A stretch of DNA of 64,000 bases from Triplophysa rosa (lineage: Eukaryota > Chordata > Actinopteri > Cypriniformes > Nemacheilidae). Positions 47,389 through 59,737 of this stretch are shown piece by piece; position 1 is the first letter of the stretch, and each line of letters begins with the position of its first letter. The notes under the pieces are model-generated. The model ran no database searches and was not told the DNA's origin. It was given only the letters and a program-made list of their open reading frames with translations. The stretch lies in assembly GCF_024868665.1 (NCBI RefSeq), contig NC_079893.1, positions 7,341,485-7,405,484 of the forward strand. The letters run 5' to 3'. A program made the position numbers and the translations under genes.

Positions 47389-47400
47389 ACGTGTATGTGT
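47307..47400. repeat. (GT)n microsatellite
   Basis: GT dinucleotides with several GC interruptions, 94 bp. Confidence 0.96.
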
Positions 47401-47478
47401 GAAGGGAAGAAAAAAAAGCTATTGAAAAAGTGAGAAAGACAAACAGAAAGATCAAATGTATAAATTTAGAGTCAAACA

Positions 47479-47967
47479 TACACTTTGTAAAAGTGTATTG
47501 GGACGCCCCCTTCTAATAAACATGTTTATCTATTTTAGTAATTCGAGTAAAAACAAATATTAATGCTATAAAATACAACAACACATTGAAGAATTTTGCT
47601 TTCATCTTTGTTGCAACAGTTTTGGAAGAGCCTTTTTCTGTTCTGAAATGTCTGTTGAGTGATGAGTGTTTGGCTCAAAGGTGTTCAGATGGGTTATGGT
47701 CTGGGCTTTATGCAGACCAGTCAAGTTCTTCCACACTAGACTGAATCAATCATTTCTTTTTTTAATTTTGCTTTGTGCACAGAGACATTGCCATGTTGGA
47801 ATAGAAAAGGGCCTTGAGGAAACTGTTGCTATAAAATAAGTAGTACGCAATTCTCTAAAATATCATTTTATGCTGTAACATTAAGATTTGTGCTCATGGA
47901 AATGACTAAATTAGTCAAAGCTGTTCATTAGAGGGGGGAGACGCAATACGTTTGTCCACATACTGTA
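47479..47967 (-). pseudogene. Tc1-like element relic with transposase remnant
   Basis: Inverted ends: TACACTTTGTAAAAGTGTAT with TGGGACGCCCC at the left, and GACGCAATACGTTTGTCCAC with ATACTGTA at the right, with TA at both borders. On the minus strand, 47760 down to 47660, VEELDWSA is followed by a stop, then SPDHNPSEHL, a decayed version of the Tc1 WPAQSPDLNPIEHL block. At about 490 bp it is a deletion derivative of the roughly 1.3-1.6 kb full element. It is inactive. Confidence 0.72.
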
Positions 47968-48084
47968 TATAACTTTTGCACAGACTACAAAGCCTTGTTG
48001 TTATTGAATGTTTGATGAAAGTTGAAATGTACTACTCCAGTCAACTCCTGATCTGCTATTGTAATACACTGAAAAAGAATATGG

Positions 48085-48690
48085 CAGCGGCTATTTGCAC
48101 TAAGTGTAAATAATAGTAAGTCCTGTTTACACTAAGTGAAAATAGCAGCATTTCTTAGCGATATGCTATTTACACTAACCAAAAATAGTTGTAGGGCCTA
48201 TTTTCTTTGGATTAAGTAGAAATAGTAGTTAGATGCTTTTTACTTATAAATAGTGGCAGATAACGTTACTATTTGCACCTCAGTATTGTTGTGCATTAAA
48301 CATTATGCAATAATAACAGACAGTAAATCATTTCAAAAAATTATTAAAATGATGGCAACTTATTGAGATATTAAAGCCCTATACCCACCCCTAACCTTAC
48401 GCTAAACCTATTACCCTAGATTGATTTTATAGAAAACAAATGCCTTTATGATCTGTGAAGTAATAAAAAAGGTTAAAGAAGGTTTTCAGCGGGATTAGAA
48501 ACTCGGTCTCCCATGCCGCGCTATACAGACTTTACACTTTATGCCACTCAAGTCGCTGTTTAAAATGGCGTCAATCTTACACTTTCTCTATTCCAATCAC
48601 ATATTGGTGGGCGGAGCTAGTGTAAATAGTCTCTGCCAACAAGGCAGGCTATTTGTACTCAGTGTAAATAGACACTATGAAAAAATATAT
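48085..48690. repeat. Cluster of CTATTTGCACT/AGTGTAAATAG motifs
   Basis: At least seven variants of CTATTTACACTAAGTG and its inverse occur at 48091-48285 and again at 48616-48671, giving inverted ends to a block of about 600 bp. 48490-48515 has a tRNA-like box B on the minus strand (GAGTTTCTAATCCCG). Probably a repeat family; class unknown. Confidence 0.5.
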
Positions 48691-50254
48691 GAGTTGAAGC
48701 TGTGCTACAGTACACAAGGGTAAATGTGACAAACCAGGCAAAAATTGCGCTGCACGAGCACACTGTTATTTAGCAAGCAGCAAAAATCAAGTTTGAGGGT
48801 GTATTTAAAATAAATAAAACCCGAGCTCTAACTAGATTGTGCTACATACAGTACATACGCCAAATTCCGCTGTTCCTCACGGCTATTCACAGAAACCGTT
48901 GATGACACTCCCAGCATGCTTTGCATCAGCAGAAACAACACGTGCGAAAAAAAGAAAAAACAACATATCAGTAAACAAAGCAAAAAACTGAAGAAAAACT
49001 CATAAGTTTAAAGGGGAATTGTGCATCACTTAATATGTATAATTAGCGAAACAGTTTGATTAAACACGAACCACACTTCATACTTAGGGGCAAATTGTTT
49101 CGAGCGAAACATTTGAGCGAGAAACAGCAGCGAGGGGGAAATGATAAAAGGAAAAGTGGTGTGTGTCAGTGTGAGACGGAGTGATGAGGGAATGACAGAA
49201 AACAACAGAATGATTAGGTAGCCAAGTACGTGTCTCGCTGCGTTGATTGTGCTGGAAGATGGAGTGATGAGAGGAAGGAGAGAGAGCCTCGCTCGGTTGT
49301 CGTCTGAGCTCGCGTCTCTGTGTGCAAGCTCACCACATACAATGTTTGTCCTGCTGTGTACAACGTTCTAAAAGATGGAGTGATGAACTGAATGAGAAGA
49401 ACAGAGAGATGAGGTGTGTGTGTTTGTGTTAGTGCCCATTGCAGGCAGTGTGTACCCTACTGAGTAGAATGTGCCAGAAGCTCGGCCCGCACGCTGCAAT
49501 CGCTGTCTCAGTCAGTCTGCTCAATCAGAAACCAGCTGGAGAAAATCAATACAACAGGGGATTGCTCACTCGCTCTCACACACATACACACACACACACA
49601 AACACTGAAGTGTGACAGGCCCCTCACCTCACACACTAATGACAGCAGAGAAAATGGCTGCCGCCTCGCGACACGTCGGAGCCCTATTTAGTGCTGACAG
49701 GAACAGAAGTGATTTCTAAAAGCCTTTTAACACAGTAAAACGCGCTCATTATGCAACTAATTCTCATATCGGCAACTGTAATGAATTGCTTTATGATTTG
49801 TTAGTCAATGCCGTGCGATGAGTGTTTAACTGTGGATATAACTGCTGCTCCAAGAAGGAGGGAAAAGGGGGACGAACGCGATTAGCTTACAGCACGAACA
49901 GTGGGATGCCTATCGTATGTAATAGATTGACCCGTGCCGCTTCACCTGTTCCATCCTTGTCTTGACAGAGCGTATGGTGAAACGGGACCCAACTGTGGTG
50001 AACCCATTCAGCTAATACGTTCGGTTCAACGCACGACATGTATTCGTGTCTGTTTGGTTCATTTCAAGTCAGTTGAAAAGACTATAATGTTTTGACTTGA
50101 CCAAACCACGTTAGCTGGCTTGCCATTGCAGGGCTGTCAAAGAAGGCGGCTATCTAGAAGCCAGCTATAAGAAATTGTGGCATACTAGCTGTGGTAACAT
50201 TCAGATAACAAAACTGCCAAAAGCGTGTGGGCAAGCTGATCCTTTACTGCTATT
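48691..50254. other. Non-coding stretch with a short (CA)n
   Basis: A CA run lies at 49576-49605. No gene recognised. 49620-49900 is of mixed composition with no repeat and is a candidate for conserved non-coding sequence. Confidence 0.45.
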
Positions 50255-50488
50255 TTACAGACAACAGAATCGAAGATATTTTGAAGAATATTGTTAACCG
50301 AACATCAGCTGTACCAATTCACTATTGTATGGACACAAAACTAATGCAAGTCAATGGGTACCGCCGTTGTTGGGTTACCAACATTCTTCCAAATATCTTC
50401 TTTTGTGTTCTGTAGAAAGTCATATAGGTTTAGTGACAAAAGGGTAAATGATGACAGAATTTCATTTTTGAGTGAATTATCCCTTTAA
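50255..50488. mobile_element. Angel-like MITE, left end missing
   Basis: Starts within the left arm (GAAGATATTTTGAAGAAT), has GTCAATGGGTACCGCCGTTG in the centre and ends GAATTATCCCTTTAA. Confidence 0.88.
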
Positions 50489-52239
50489 AAATGGAACCAA
50501 AGTTTCAAAACTCTTCCAACTTTGTTGGACACCACAAATCACCAACCAGCATTGGACAAGTACACTGAAACAAAATGGTGAGTTACTGTATGCAATCTGC
50601 GCGCCAACTGAGTTCCGTAAAACTAAAATTGCATTGCTGTGCATCTGTGCCAGTCAGCATGCCAGCGTGACTCCCTGCTTCCACTGAAGAGGTCACAGTA
50701 TCTCCCAAGGACGAATTTATGAATCGTGCACCACAATAACGCTGAAGGTAGCAGGTCTGTTAAGTGGTTGAGGATTCAGGGACGGCTGCCAAATTGCGCT
50801 CTTCAATCTTTCAAAGACTGCTTTTTTGCGTCTTCAAAGCATCCGCGCACCCCGAGCATCAGAGAACAGCCCGGCAGGACCGACTGAGCGCAGAGAGAGA
50901 GATTGTAGGCCTCGAGTATAAGGTCTATCAAACTAGATGTATTGCAAAATTATAAGGACAGATTTCTATTATGAATCGCAAGCCAGCGTGGAACTCAACT
51001 CACCCTGCGCTCTAGTTGATAGGCCTGCAACACAGACATTGAACTGACAGATCTGGCTGTGCTGGCTCGAGGAATGAAAGGCTTCTTGTGCTTGCCTACA
51101 CAAGAAGTGGCATGGACCCGACGGAAGAGCCGGAGGGATTGACACCCCACCGCTTTGGGTAGATGCCACATACCGTATATACTGCAAATGAGGACACCTT
51201 TCCTGCACTATGTTCCATCAATATCCAAGAACTTGTTAAAGCCACGCAATGAATAGATGACAGCATGGGGTTTCTCTAACCTGTGGGATGCAAGGATTTG
51301 GTGGCAGGTGGGTATGAAGTGTGGACAGGAAGTTGGCTAATTCAATCTGCTTCGAAACAGGTGAGGGAGCTGACCATTTCACCTATGGCTTATTACCCCC
51401 TAAATTTAATAGTAATGCTAAATGTATGTTAAGTGGCCTTGTCAAACTTTAAACTCACTGGGTATTTCTTTATGTGAGGTTAAAGAACCGACAACCACAA
51501 ACAGATGCAGGGTGCCACGTAGTGTGCAGAATATACAGTACGCAAGTACAGCAACTGAATGGAAAATCCTTTCCTATTTTACAGTACATAGAGTGTTAGA
51601 GCTAAAAATTCTAATTTAGGCAACCTATACGGTGAGCACCAGATGTTAACCATTAGAAACAAGATGGAGTAGCTTATTAGCGGGAGTAATTGATTAAAAG
51701 AAGGTTGCGCTGGGTGGCGCTGGCAGGGATCACAAACAGGTGTGTTTCTATGTGAATTTGACAAAGAAGGAGAGAAATGACTGTTGTTCTGCCCGTGTGG
51801 GCAACTCCTCCCATCCATCGTGTACCCGTGGAGTACTGTGACCGCACCTGTTGTGGAGCACAGCTGGCAGCTGATTCCACAGCACCCCCCAGTGGTCAGT
51901 GGAGAAAGCTGCCTGAGCAGATTATAGTTGAATTTACTGTAGGAAAAAGCAGTTCAGAATGACAGCTTTGGGTATGAGAGCGGTGTGTACTTAAACATTC
52001 CTACGCTTTCAGCCTACATAGCTCGAACAAGCTCACTTTTATACACATTTAAGTATTTGACAGCTGCATACTTGCACATGCACTTGTGTATGGATTGACC
52101 GGGCTTAGACTGAGAGCCAGCAATGAAGTCAAGCTCCAGAGGAGCTAAGCAAAGACACAAAACATAGCAAAGGCACACACACATACTGTATACATTTTAG
52201 CGGTTTTGAGATTAAAGAATCGGGCTGATTATAAATAAG
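50489..52239. other. Non-coding stretch, no gene seen
   Basis: About 1.75 kb without a recognised gene or repeat; short frames at 50969-51208 and 51579-51962 have no domain. Confidence 0.5.
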
Positions 52240-52546
52240 TTAAAGTGCTAGTTCACCCAAAAATGAAAATTTTGTCTTCATTTACTCACCCTCTTGTCAT
52301 TTCAAACCTGTATGACTTTCTTCTGTAGAACACAAAAGAAGATATTTTGAAGAATGTTGGTAACCAAACAACGCTGGTCCCCATTCACTTCTATTGTATA
52401 GACACAAAACCAATGCAAGTCAATGGGTACCACTGTTGAACATTCTTCAAAATATCTTCTTTTCTGTTCTGCAGAAGAAAGAAAGTCATGCCGTTTTGAA
52501 AGTGCAACAGGGTGAATTTTCATTTTTGGGTGAATTATCCCTTTAA
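52240..52546. mobile_element. Angel-like palindromic MITE, well preserved
   Basis: TTAAAGTGCTAGTTCACCC to GGTGAATTATCCCTTTAA; arms AAGATATTTTGAAGAATGTT and the inverse. One of the least diverged copies here. Confidence 0.93.
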
Positions 52547-53164
52547 AAATCATAGGAGAATAAGTTAACGAGTAAAGATGAGAAAGAGAAAGAAATGGAG
52601 AGGAGACGGAATGAGAGAGGATGAGAAGAGTAGATGAAAGAGAGGGAGCACGATCTCCCTGCCGACTGATTTGCCACCCCCGTGTTTCCACGGCGATGGG
52701 ACGGGCGGAGGCAGTGTGCTGTGAAATGTAATCAGTCCATCTCCCTCAGCGCTGTGTCTCATAAATCACACACACAGACCCTATAATACACAGACACATA
52801 TGCTGGGTATCTGAAATATCTGTGCGGACATGCAAGTCATGACTTGGCAACTTGGCCAGCAACAAAACAGGTAAAAACACGGGCACACATTAGAATACAG
52901 CCCGTGTTAAAATTGACTAGGGTTTCCACAATATACAAACAAACAGGTGAGTGAAACTTGATTGTATGTCAATTTTGCATTGTTACAATTTCGATTAGAG
53001 AGGTCAACATGATCGTAAAGGTTTAAACCCTTACAGATCAAGTATTATTTCAGATCGATGGTAGAATAATAATATCATATCATATAATAATACCATGTTA
53101 TTTTGATATACACCATTTTACACTGATAGTCTATACATCACGGTAATACTTAGTCTGATGTTTC
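52547..53164. other. Non-coding stretch, no gene seen
   Basis: 52560-52660 is GA-rich. No gene or repeat recognised. Confidence 0.5.
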
Positions 53165-53309
53165 TGTAGCTCAAAAGCAATGCAAAACAAATAGGTTCGA
53201 TCCTCAAGGAACACATATAGCCTACTGGTATAAAAAGTGTACAGATTAAATGCATTGCAAATCGGTTTGGATTAAAGTGTCTGCCACATGTAAAAAAATG
53301 TAAATGTAA
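53165..53309 (+). mobile_element. tRNA-derived SINE with L2-type tail
   Basis: Head TGTAGCTCAAAAGC, box B GGTTCGATCC at 53194-53203, then body, then the tail TTGGATTAAAGTGTCTGCC with AAATGTAAATGTAA. Part of the tRNA-like head is deleted, so box A is poor. Such SINEs are copied by L2-type LINE machinery that recognises the shared tail. Confidence 0.72.
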
Positions 53310-54216
53310 CATAATACTATGGTACTTTTGTAAGCGAACACAAAAAAGAAAGAAAGTGAAAAGCACTGTAAACGACTGGTTTCTTTAAAGCTCCATGTCT
53401 GGAGAAGAGAACAGAGCACCAGAATTGCACCATTACAGTTTGGCTCTCTGTCAAATGAAATGGCTTTTGTGGCAGCTCTATGACCATCAATGTCATGAGG
53501 CAAGAGCCATTTCAATGGCAGGCTTAGACTCAGACACTACACATGACTATACGAGTACCGCAATCTATCATCTAAAATACAGAAACTTTGATTGGCTGCC
53601 TACAGATATTTTTTTACCATTAAATCCTAGACTGCCGTTGCTTTATGGATGTGGAGCCTAATTAAAACCTTTTACTTATTTATGCAAGGCACTCGTCCTA
53701 CACTATAATTTGTGAATACAGAATGATGAATTCTAATCAGGTTTTTAATCAAAAAAGTATTGTTGACTTGTGAATTTGGTTTGTAGAGCTTTATTTGCGA
53801 AACGTTATTATTGAGTCGCTTTTAATAACAAAAATTCATGTGATTAGCATCTAAGCAAATAACAGATGTGGTATTTGTGTATCCCACTGCTGGAATGATC
53901 TTTAAATCTAGATTTATTGTCTTGTTCAGATTATAAGAGGGACTGTTTAATATGTTTGAATGTACTGTGTGTGACAAAACATTTCAAAACAAAACATTAA
54001 ACTGTACAGGTTTGTTCAAACATCAAATGAGCTGTGACCTTTTGTTTTTAAGATACCACATTCTGGCTATATTAAACTGTTGAGTCACTTTAATCCAGTT
54101 CAAAACTGACTTGGCAACATGCTAAAATAAAACTGTTCAGTCAAATCTCTCATGCACTTAAAATAAAGTGTAATGTGTAAAAAACAGTTGGGTTCCATGA
54201 CAGTCTGGACATTTCC
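53310..54216. other. Non-coding stretch, no gene seen
   Basis: Frames at 53246-53661 on both strands overlap with no known domain. Confidence 0.45.
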
Positions 54217-54553
54217 GCTTGATTCACATGGGGCGTTGATGTTAACGCTTCTCATTCACTTTGAATGGGTGACGTCATGCGTTGCCGAACTAAATTGTGG
54301 GATGCCGTCACGTCACCGGCGTTGCTCGAGGCAGAAGTTGAAAATTTTTCAACATTTTAAGCGCCGACGCAGGCGTCAGTCAAACAGATTGCCGCATGCA
54401 AATACCCTAGCCAACTGCATTCATCCAAGATCGGAGAACAGTTGTGTTGTGTTGGGACCCAATGTGACCAGCTGTTGTCACTATGACGGTCCTGTCAGCG
54501 TCAAGCATCAGACACATTCTCTGTCAAGCGTCGACGTCCCATGTGAATCAAGC
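54217..54553. mobile_element. TIR repeat ending CCCATGTGAATCAAGC
   Basis: GCTTGATTCACATGGG at the left and CCCATGTGAATCAAGC at the right are exact inverted repeats; GGCGTTGATG and GCGTCGACGT continue the pairing. Interior non-coding and CpG-rich. Probably Harbinger-like. Confidence 0.75.
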
Positions 54554-54557
54554 GTTA

Positions 54558-54810
54558 TACTGCGTTCACACCAAAAGCAAATTAAGCTATTTGCGCACGT
54601 AAATTACATACAAAGTCAATGCAAAGATGCGAAATAGAAGCAAATTTGAGTGTGCATTGGTCTAAAAAAAGTAAAAAAAATTCATCTCGAGTGAGAAATT
54701 TGCGCAAAGAGCAAATTTTTGCAAATTCGCTATTGCGAATACAACGAACTAATCCTCTGAGTAATAAAGAGCGAGGAATGCGATGCTTCGCATTTGGTGT
54801 GAACACAGCA
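54558..54810. mobile_element. TIR repeat with TTA duplications
   Basis: TACTGCGTTCACACCAAA at the left, TTTGGTGTGAACACAGCA at the right; TTA occurs on both sides (54555-54557, 54811-54813), the target size of PIF/Harbinger elements. Non-coding. It begins four bases after the preceding TIR repeat. Confidence 0.75.
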
Positions 54811-54813
54811 TTA

Positions 54814-57435
54814 CAGTTGTTGGGCTAGAGAACGCTGTCAATCCAAGGTGTCAAGGTAAACAGCAAGAACATAGAAACTGCAAAACATGATGCTTAAAAA
54901 GTTACAAATGCATCCCATGCATCAATTGGCCATTAAGAATTTCAAAAAGGTAGGACCATTTGTGCTTCACGCTTGAAATCCAACTGACATGGCTAATTTT
55001 AAAACCTGTAGCCCATTTGGGTTCGGATGTGCATCATTTTCCACAAAAAGACAAGCAAACATGCACACAGTCAGACAAACCATTTTCTTGGGTGTACCCA
55101 AATTAGTTAGGTCTGCTGAAGGGCTTGAAAGCGAGAATATTTTGTTTGTTTTGTTGGTCTTTGTTGTTATATTACCATAATTGTATCACTATTGGCAGCA
55201 TTTCAGTATGAAATCACAAAAAGTATAATTAGCATACAGGGAATGGAAGACTCTCTCTTTTTAGCAAGTAACGGAGAACATTACGGAGAAATACATTTTT
55301 GCTGTGAGCATGTCTCTCAACTGCTCTAATGTTTTTTCTTTCTTATTTTAAACCTCTCTAATTATTTTTCTATCAGTTATTTATTTATAATGCATTTGGC
55401 CCATGAGATTTCTTTACGACTTGTTTACCAGACGAAACCGCATAACAATTGTTTGGAAAGCACTCTTATCATCATACCTGTCCTGTGGAGGAGTAAAGTA
55501 CTCCTAATGAAAGAATAAGCAAATGAACTAATAATTGCAGTAAACTGCTCCATTCACTTTATGCAAAAATTTGATGCAAATATTCATAACACCCACTTTA
55601 AGCTCGCAATCTGTACCTGTGAGTCGCTATCACCATCTCTTCTCGAAAAGGTTCATTTACAAACTTGTTACATGTAATGAATGTATTGAATACAGTTTTA
55701 AATAGACTTACTGATTTTTTATTTACTGATTCAATGTTATGTATTGCAACTGAAAAAAAAAACAATTACTGCATTTAATCTTTTTAGATTTCCGTGCTGT
55801 TCTAATTACATATTGCAAGATACAGTAAATGGCTAAATTTAATAATTGATTTATTTGCTGATTAATGTTATAATACTTAGAGTACTAGATAATTATTGGA
55901 GAATATAATCCTAATTATACCCTTCATACTGCTGCCCCGTCCCATCTGCAATCACACAAACATGTACAATGGATTAGGTAAACAAAACAATATTTCGCCT
56001 TTTTGGGACATCGAATGGTTTACTTAGTCTATACAGTGGTACAGGAGAACATTTTGAAACTGGAAAAAAACATATGTTTTTTATTTCTATGCACATCAAT
56101 AGCAGGAAAATCAAGGGATACTGTAAAGACTCTGTAAGGATGACATCATCACCAACTACTCATCCATAGTCATGCAAATAGGGGCCACATGCTTCTTACC
56201 TGAATGTTAATGACGGACATATTATCTCACTGTAATCACTAAGCAAAAGGAATTATTCTTTGCTATTAACACAGTGACCCTCCCCCCAGCTTCTTTTTCT
56301 TTGTATTGCATTCCCTCTGTCTGTCTTTCAGAGTTTGGGAGTCAGGTAATTTGCAGGGCTCTGTGATGTGTGACAGTGCAAGGTAGAGCGTTTCATTCCA
56401 TCATTTAGCTCGAGTGAGCGTGTGCGCATGCGTTCACGCGGTAGGGGGAGCACTCAAGTCCATCATTTACCTGCAGCGTGTGCGAGTGCATTAATCAGTC
56501 CGAACGAGGAACTACCGACATCCTTTATACACACTAGCAAGCACATCCGCACACACATTAATTTACACAGCCAAAAACACACGGCCCAGGCACCACAGGC
56601 ATGCGAGCGCCATTTATTTGCATCTCACGTCCAGGGGTCTCCCTCTTTTCTTCGTTTTATTTGTGCCATATCTCTTTTATGTCTCGCCATCACGAGTTTG
56701 GCTGTTTATCTCCTCACTTCGATGCCTTACAAGATCTCTCACCTGCTTATTTTTCTCTCTCTTTCGTTTTTCTCATGCAATCCGCATCTCTGATGATAAA
56801 TCCACTTCACATTCTCATCTCCTTTCATTTCGTCCCTCATTTTCCTGCCTGTTTCTTTCTCTCCAACCGGAATCCTAATTCTCGTTTGTCAGGTACCATC
56901 CGTACCACTTTGCCAAGACGCACCCGGGAGCAAACTCACCAGGAAAGCGTATTGATGTGTGGCTACATGCATATGCTTGTACATGTGAGTGAACACGGTG
57001 ATTTAACACCACTAAGTTAATGCATATTTTTGTGCACCCGTAGTTTTACGACTACAGCAATCATTTTTGGGTCGAGGCGAGTGTTGTTGCATGTGTCTGA
57101 AACACAGATTATAAATGGCAAAAAGGGGCGGTGTTTGAAGAAATAACAACAAAATGAAAGAGAAAAGCTGAATTAGGATGTGAAAAAAATGGACAGCTGG
57201 ATAAATGCACACCATATAACAAATGCAAACAAAGACTGCAATCATTCTTACACATTTTCTTCAAACACTCAAAAGCCAACTATTAAATACATTACAGGTT
57301 GTGTCATATTTTCATGGTAGCATTCAGTTAGTTGCTGATAGATGCTAATGAGTGGAAGTGTGTTTAACGCTAACAGCACGAGAACTTTGCAAGCAGAACG
57401 TGTTATTGAACACATAATCTTCATTCTGTTTGTAG
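54814..57435. other. Non-coding stretch, no gene seen
   Basis: About 2.6 kb without a recognised repeat or gene; three overlapping plus frames at 56422-57020 have no known domain. Confidence 0.5.
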
Positions 57436-57545
57436 CCGCTGGGGGTTAATCCCGATTTTGACCTCCTGGATTAATCTCTCAGGGATGGTTAACCTGGTAA
57501 CCCCCATAATCACCATGGAGACGGCATGTTCGGCGGAGTTCATCA
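57436..57545 (+). other. Exon-like segment with Kozak ATG and splice sites
   Basis: A pyrimidine-rich acceptor (TTCATTCTGTTTGTAG, ending 57435) precedes 110 bp ending at a consensus donor (CATCA|GTAAGTGA, 57546). Within it, ATCACCATGG at 57509-57518 is a strong Kozak context, and the frame from ATG 57515 gives METACSAEFI before the donor. If real it would be a 5' exon with short coding start. One frame is also open across the whole block (WGLIPILTSWINLSG...). I do not recognise the protein. Alternative: a conserved regulatory element, since GGTTAACCTGGTAACC (57487-57502) resembles an RFX X-box. Confidence 0.28.
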
Positions 57546-58467
57546 GTAAGTGACCCCTCACTGTTCGCACGAGTATGCTCATGGGTGTGCAAATGTGCAA
57601 GATTGCTAAACAGCTATAGATGTTTAGAAGAATGCACTGAAAGGACATGTCTGGCTTTGAAGGATGTTTTAGAAGTGTGTGTGTGTATGTTCACAATATG
57701 TTTGTTCTTTTAACCCGCATCACGATTCCAACCAAACAAATTTAAGTACTTCCCAGTGGGGAGAATACATCACATTTTGTATGTGTAACATCATGTCCTC
57801 CGGTCTTAAGATGTATATATAAATCAAGTTGTTGATGTGAGAGAGAAAACACATGCACACATTCCTTTTCTGCTGGCAGCCACATTTCACCCTTTAGTAT
57901 TTTTATTACTTTGAGCTTTTTCATGAACATGACAGAAATGCTTTAGTAAATTGCCACTTGCCCTTTAAGAAAGGATGCTAGTTTAAGGTTTGCTACAGTT
58001 GAAAAGTTTAAGGATGCTACAGTATGTAAAGCATTATTATTGTTTGTTTGTTAAAATCAGTGGTTTGTGATATTATTTTATAATGTTAAAACTGGAAAAA
58101 AAAAGGAAGATAGAAGAGTCAACTATAAGTCTACCATTTGTCAGCTGACTCCCTCCAAAAAGTGTTGCTCTACTAGTCATTTGGCATTAGTTTGGGACCC
58201 TAACCCAAGCTCACAGGCTGAAAAAATTAAAAGTGTTTGGAGTGCTGGAAATCTGTTTAAAATCAACCAAATCCTTTTGGCAATTTTGGTTGAATGATGC
58301 ACAAATAAGTTTTAGCTTTAATCAGTTTCAGTGACTGCACTTTTATTCTCACAGAGAAATAATCCAATCAAAAGCTCATCGACAATCAATATTCATTCAA
58401 TTAAAACATTTTAGATTTTTTTATCATGTTACAGAGATTTTATAGAAATAATATATTAACTTTAACA
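57546..58467. other. Non-coding stretch, no gene seen
   Basis: No gene or repeat recognised. Confidence 0.5.
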
Positions 58468-58678
58468 TATAGACCCCTTCGGAAGAAGTAAACAACACTG
58501 GTCCGGAATTCCTGTTTCAGTTTTTTGACACTACACAAACATTTGAACAAAATAAAACAGAAGATTTTAACCAATTAAAAATGTTAAAGAATATCTTTAA
58601 GATTTAATTATATTTGTAAGAAAAATGAAACTGGAAGAGCTTCTGCACCAACGTTTACATCTTACGAAGTGGTCTATA
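58468..58678. mobile_element. TIR MITE with TATAGACC ends
   Basis: TATAGACCCCTTCGGAAGAA with GTAAAC at the left, GTTTACATCTTACGAAGTGG then TCTATA at the right, imperfect inverted repeats over about 27 bp. 211 bp, non-coding. A partial relative is at 41700-41779. Confidence 0.72.
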
Positions 58679-59544
58679 ACATGGCATACAGTATTTTAAA
58701 TACTAAAGTTACAAAAAAGCCCCATGAATTTCACATGTGCAACCTTAGGATCACATAGAAAAACATGTTTTTTCTGTATAGGGGAGGATTCTAAAAAAAC
58801 ATTATTGATTAAAAGATATGGCTTTGATCTGAGTTTACATTCAAAGCCTCTGAAGTGTTCTTGACCATGAGGCCAGAAGACCATGAGATGTTCAAGTTCA
58901 AAACTGGCTGTGCGGAGGGTCATCACTTAAAAGGAGGAAGGACGGCAAAAACATAAAAGAGGCAGCTTTGTAAAAATGTTGTATCCCCACAGGCACACAA
59001 ACATCAATTTGTGGCTGAAGTATTATAATGCATGCTTGCTTATCATTGCGAAAGACATCTGGCCTTTAAGGATTATGAAAGGCCCTAAGTGATAGAAACA
59101 TAATAGGTTATAATGTCAGTGACTCCCTATGCTCTCTCTCTCTAACATGCACAAGCCTCAAATTGTAAAGTGATGAATAATACAGCTTAATTGATCAGAG
59201 AGCTTTGAATAAGAGCCTGCAGTGTTTGCAGGTGCAATAGACCTTTTAATAACTGTGCACATTGGCTCATGGAGAACAAACACACAGTGCTGAGGATAAT
59301 TACGTAACCTCAGACTAAATGTGTGTGGGCTTGTGTTATTGCCTCAAGGATGTTTGTGTATATGTGATTAATAAAAAACTGTGAGTATTAGTTAGGCGTA
59401 CAGTTGACTCATGCACAAACATATCAACATGGACTTTGTTAGTGTGTGTGTGTGTACAGATATGCCAATACTCATGGAAGCCAATGTTTTCAAAACATTC
59501 TTATATAATTGAAACATGCCCAAAACTAACTTTTATATTTATTT
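58679..59544. other. Non-coding stretch, no gene seen
   Basis: No gene or repeat recognised. Confidence 0.5.
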
Positions 59545-59680
59545 AAAATTCATTGACTCATTCATTGGTTTTGTGTATACAATATAGGTGAATGGGTACC
59601 TGTTGTTTGGTTACCAACATTCTTCAAAATATCTTCTTTTGCGTTTAGCAGAAGAACATTTTTGGGTGAACTATCCCTAT
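59545..59680. mobile_element. Angel-like MITE, right half
   Basis: TTCATTGGTTTTGTGTATAC, GGTGAATGGGTACC, GGTTACCAACATTCTTC and TTTTGGGTGAACTATCCC; internal deletion of the ATGATGACAG region. Confidence 0.83.
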
Positions 59681-59737
59681 GTGTGTATCAAACATGGGTA
59701 TTAAACCCATGACCTTTGCGCTGCAAACCCAACACAA

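Noticed and set aside
48490..48560. Possible tRNA gene (minus strand)
   Set aside because: Only a box-B-like stretch is present; there is no cloverleaf, so it is at most a SINE remnant.
56422..57020. Three overlapping frames, up to 139 codons, that could look like a membrane protein
   Set aside because: They are T/C-rich chance frames with Phe/Ser/Leu bias and three alternative frames open over the same DNA; no homologous motif is seen.
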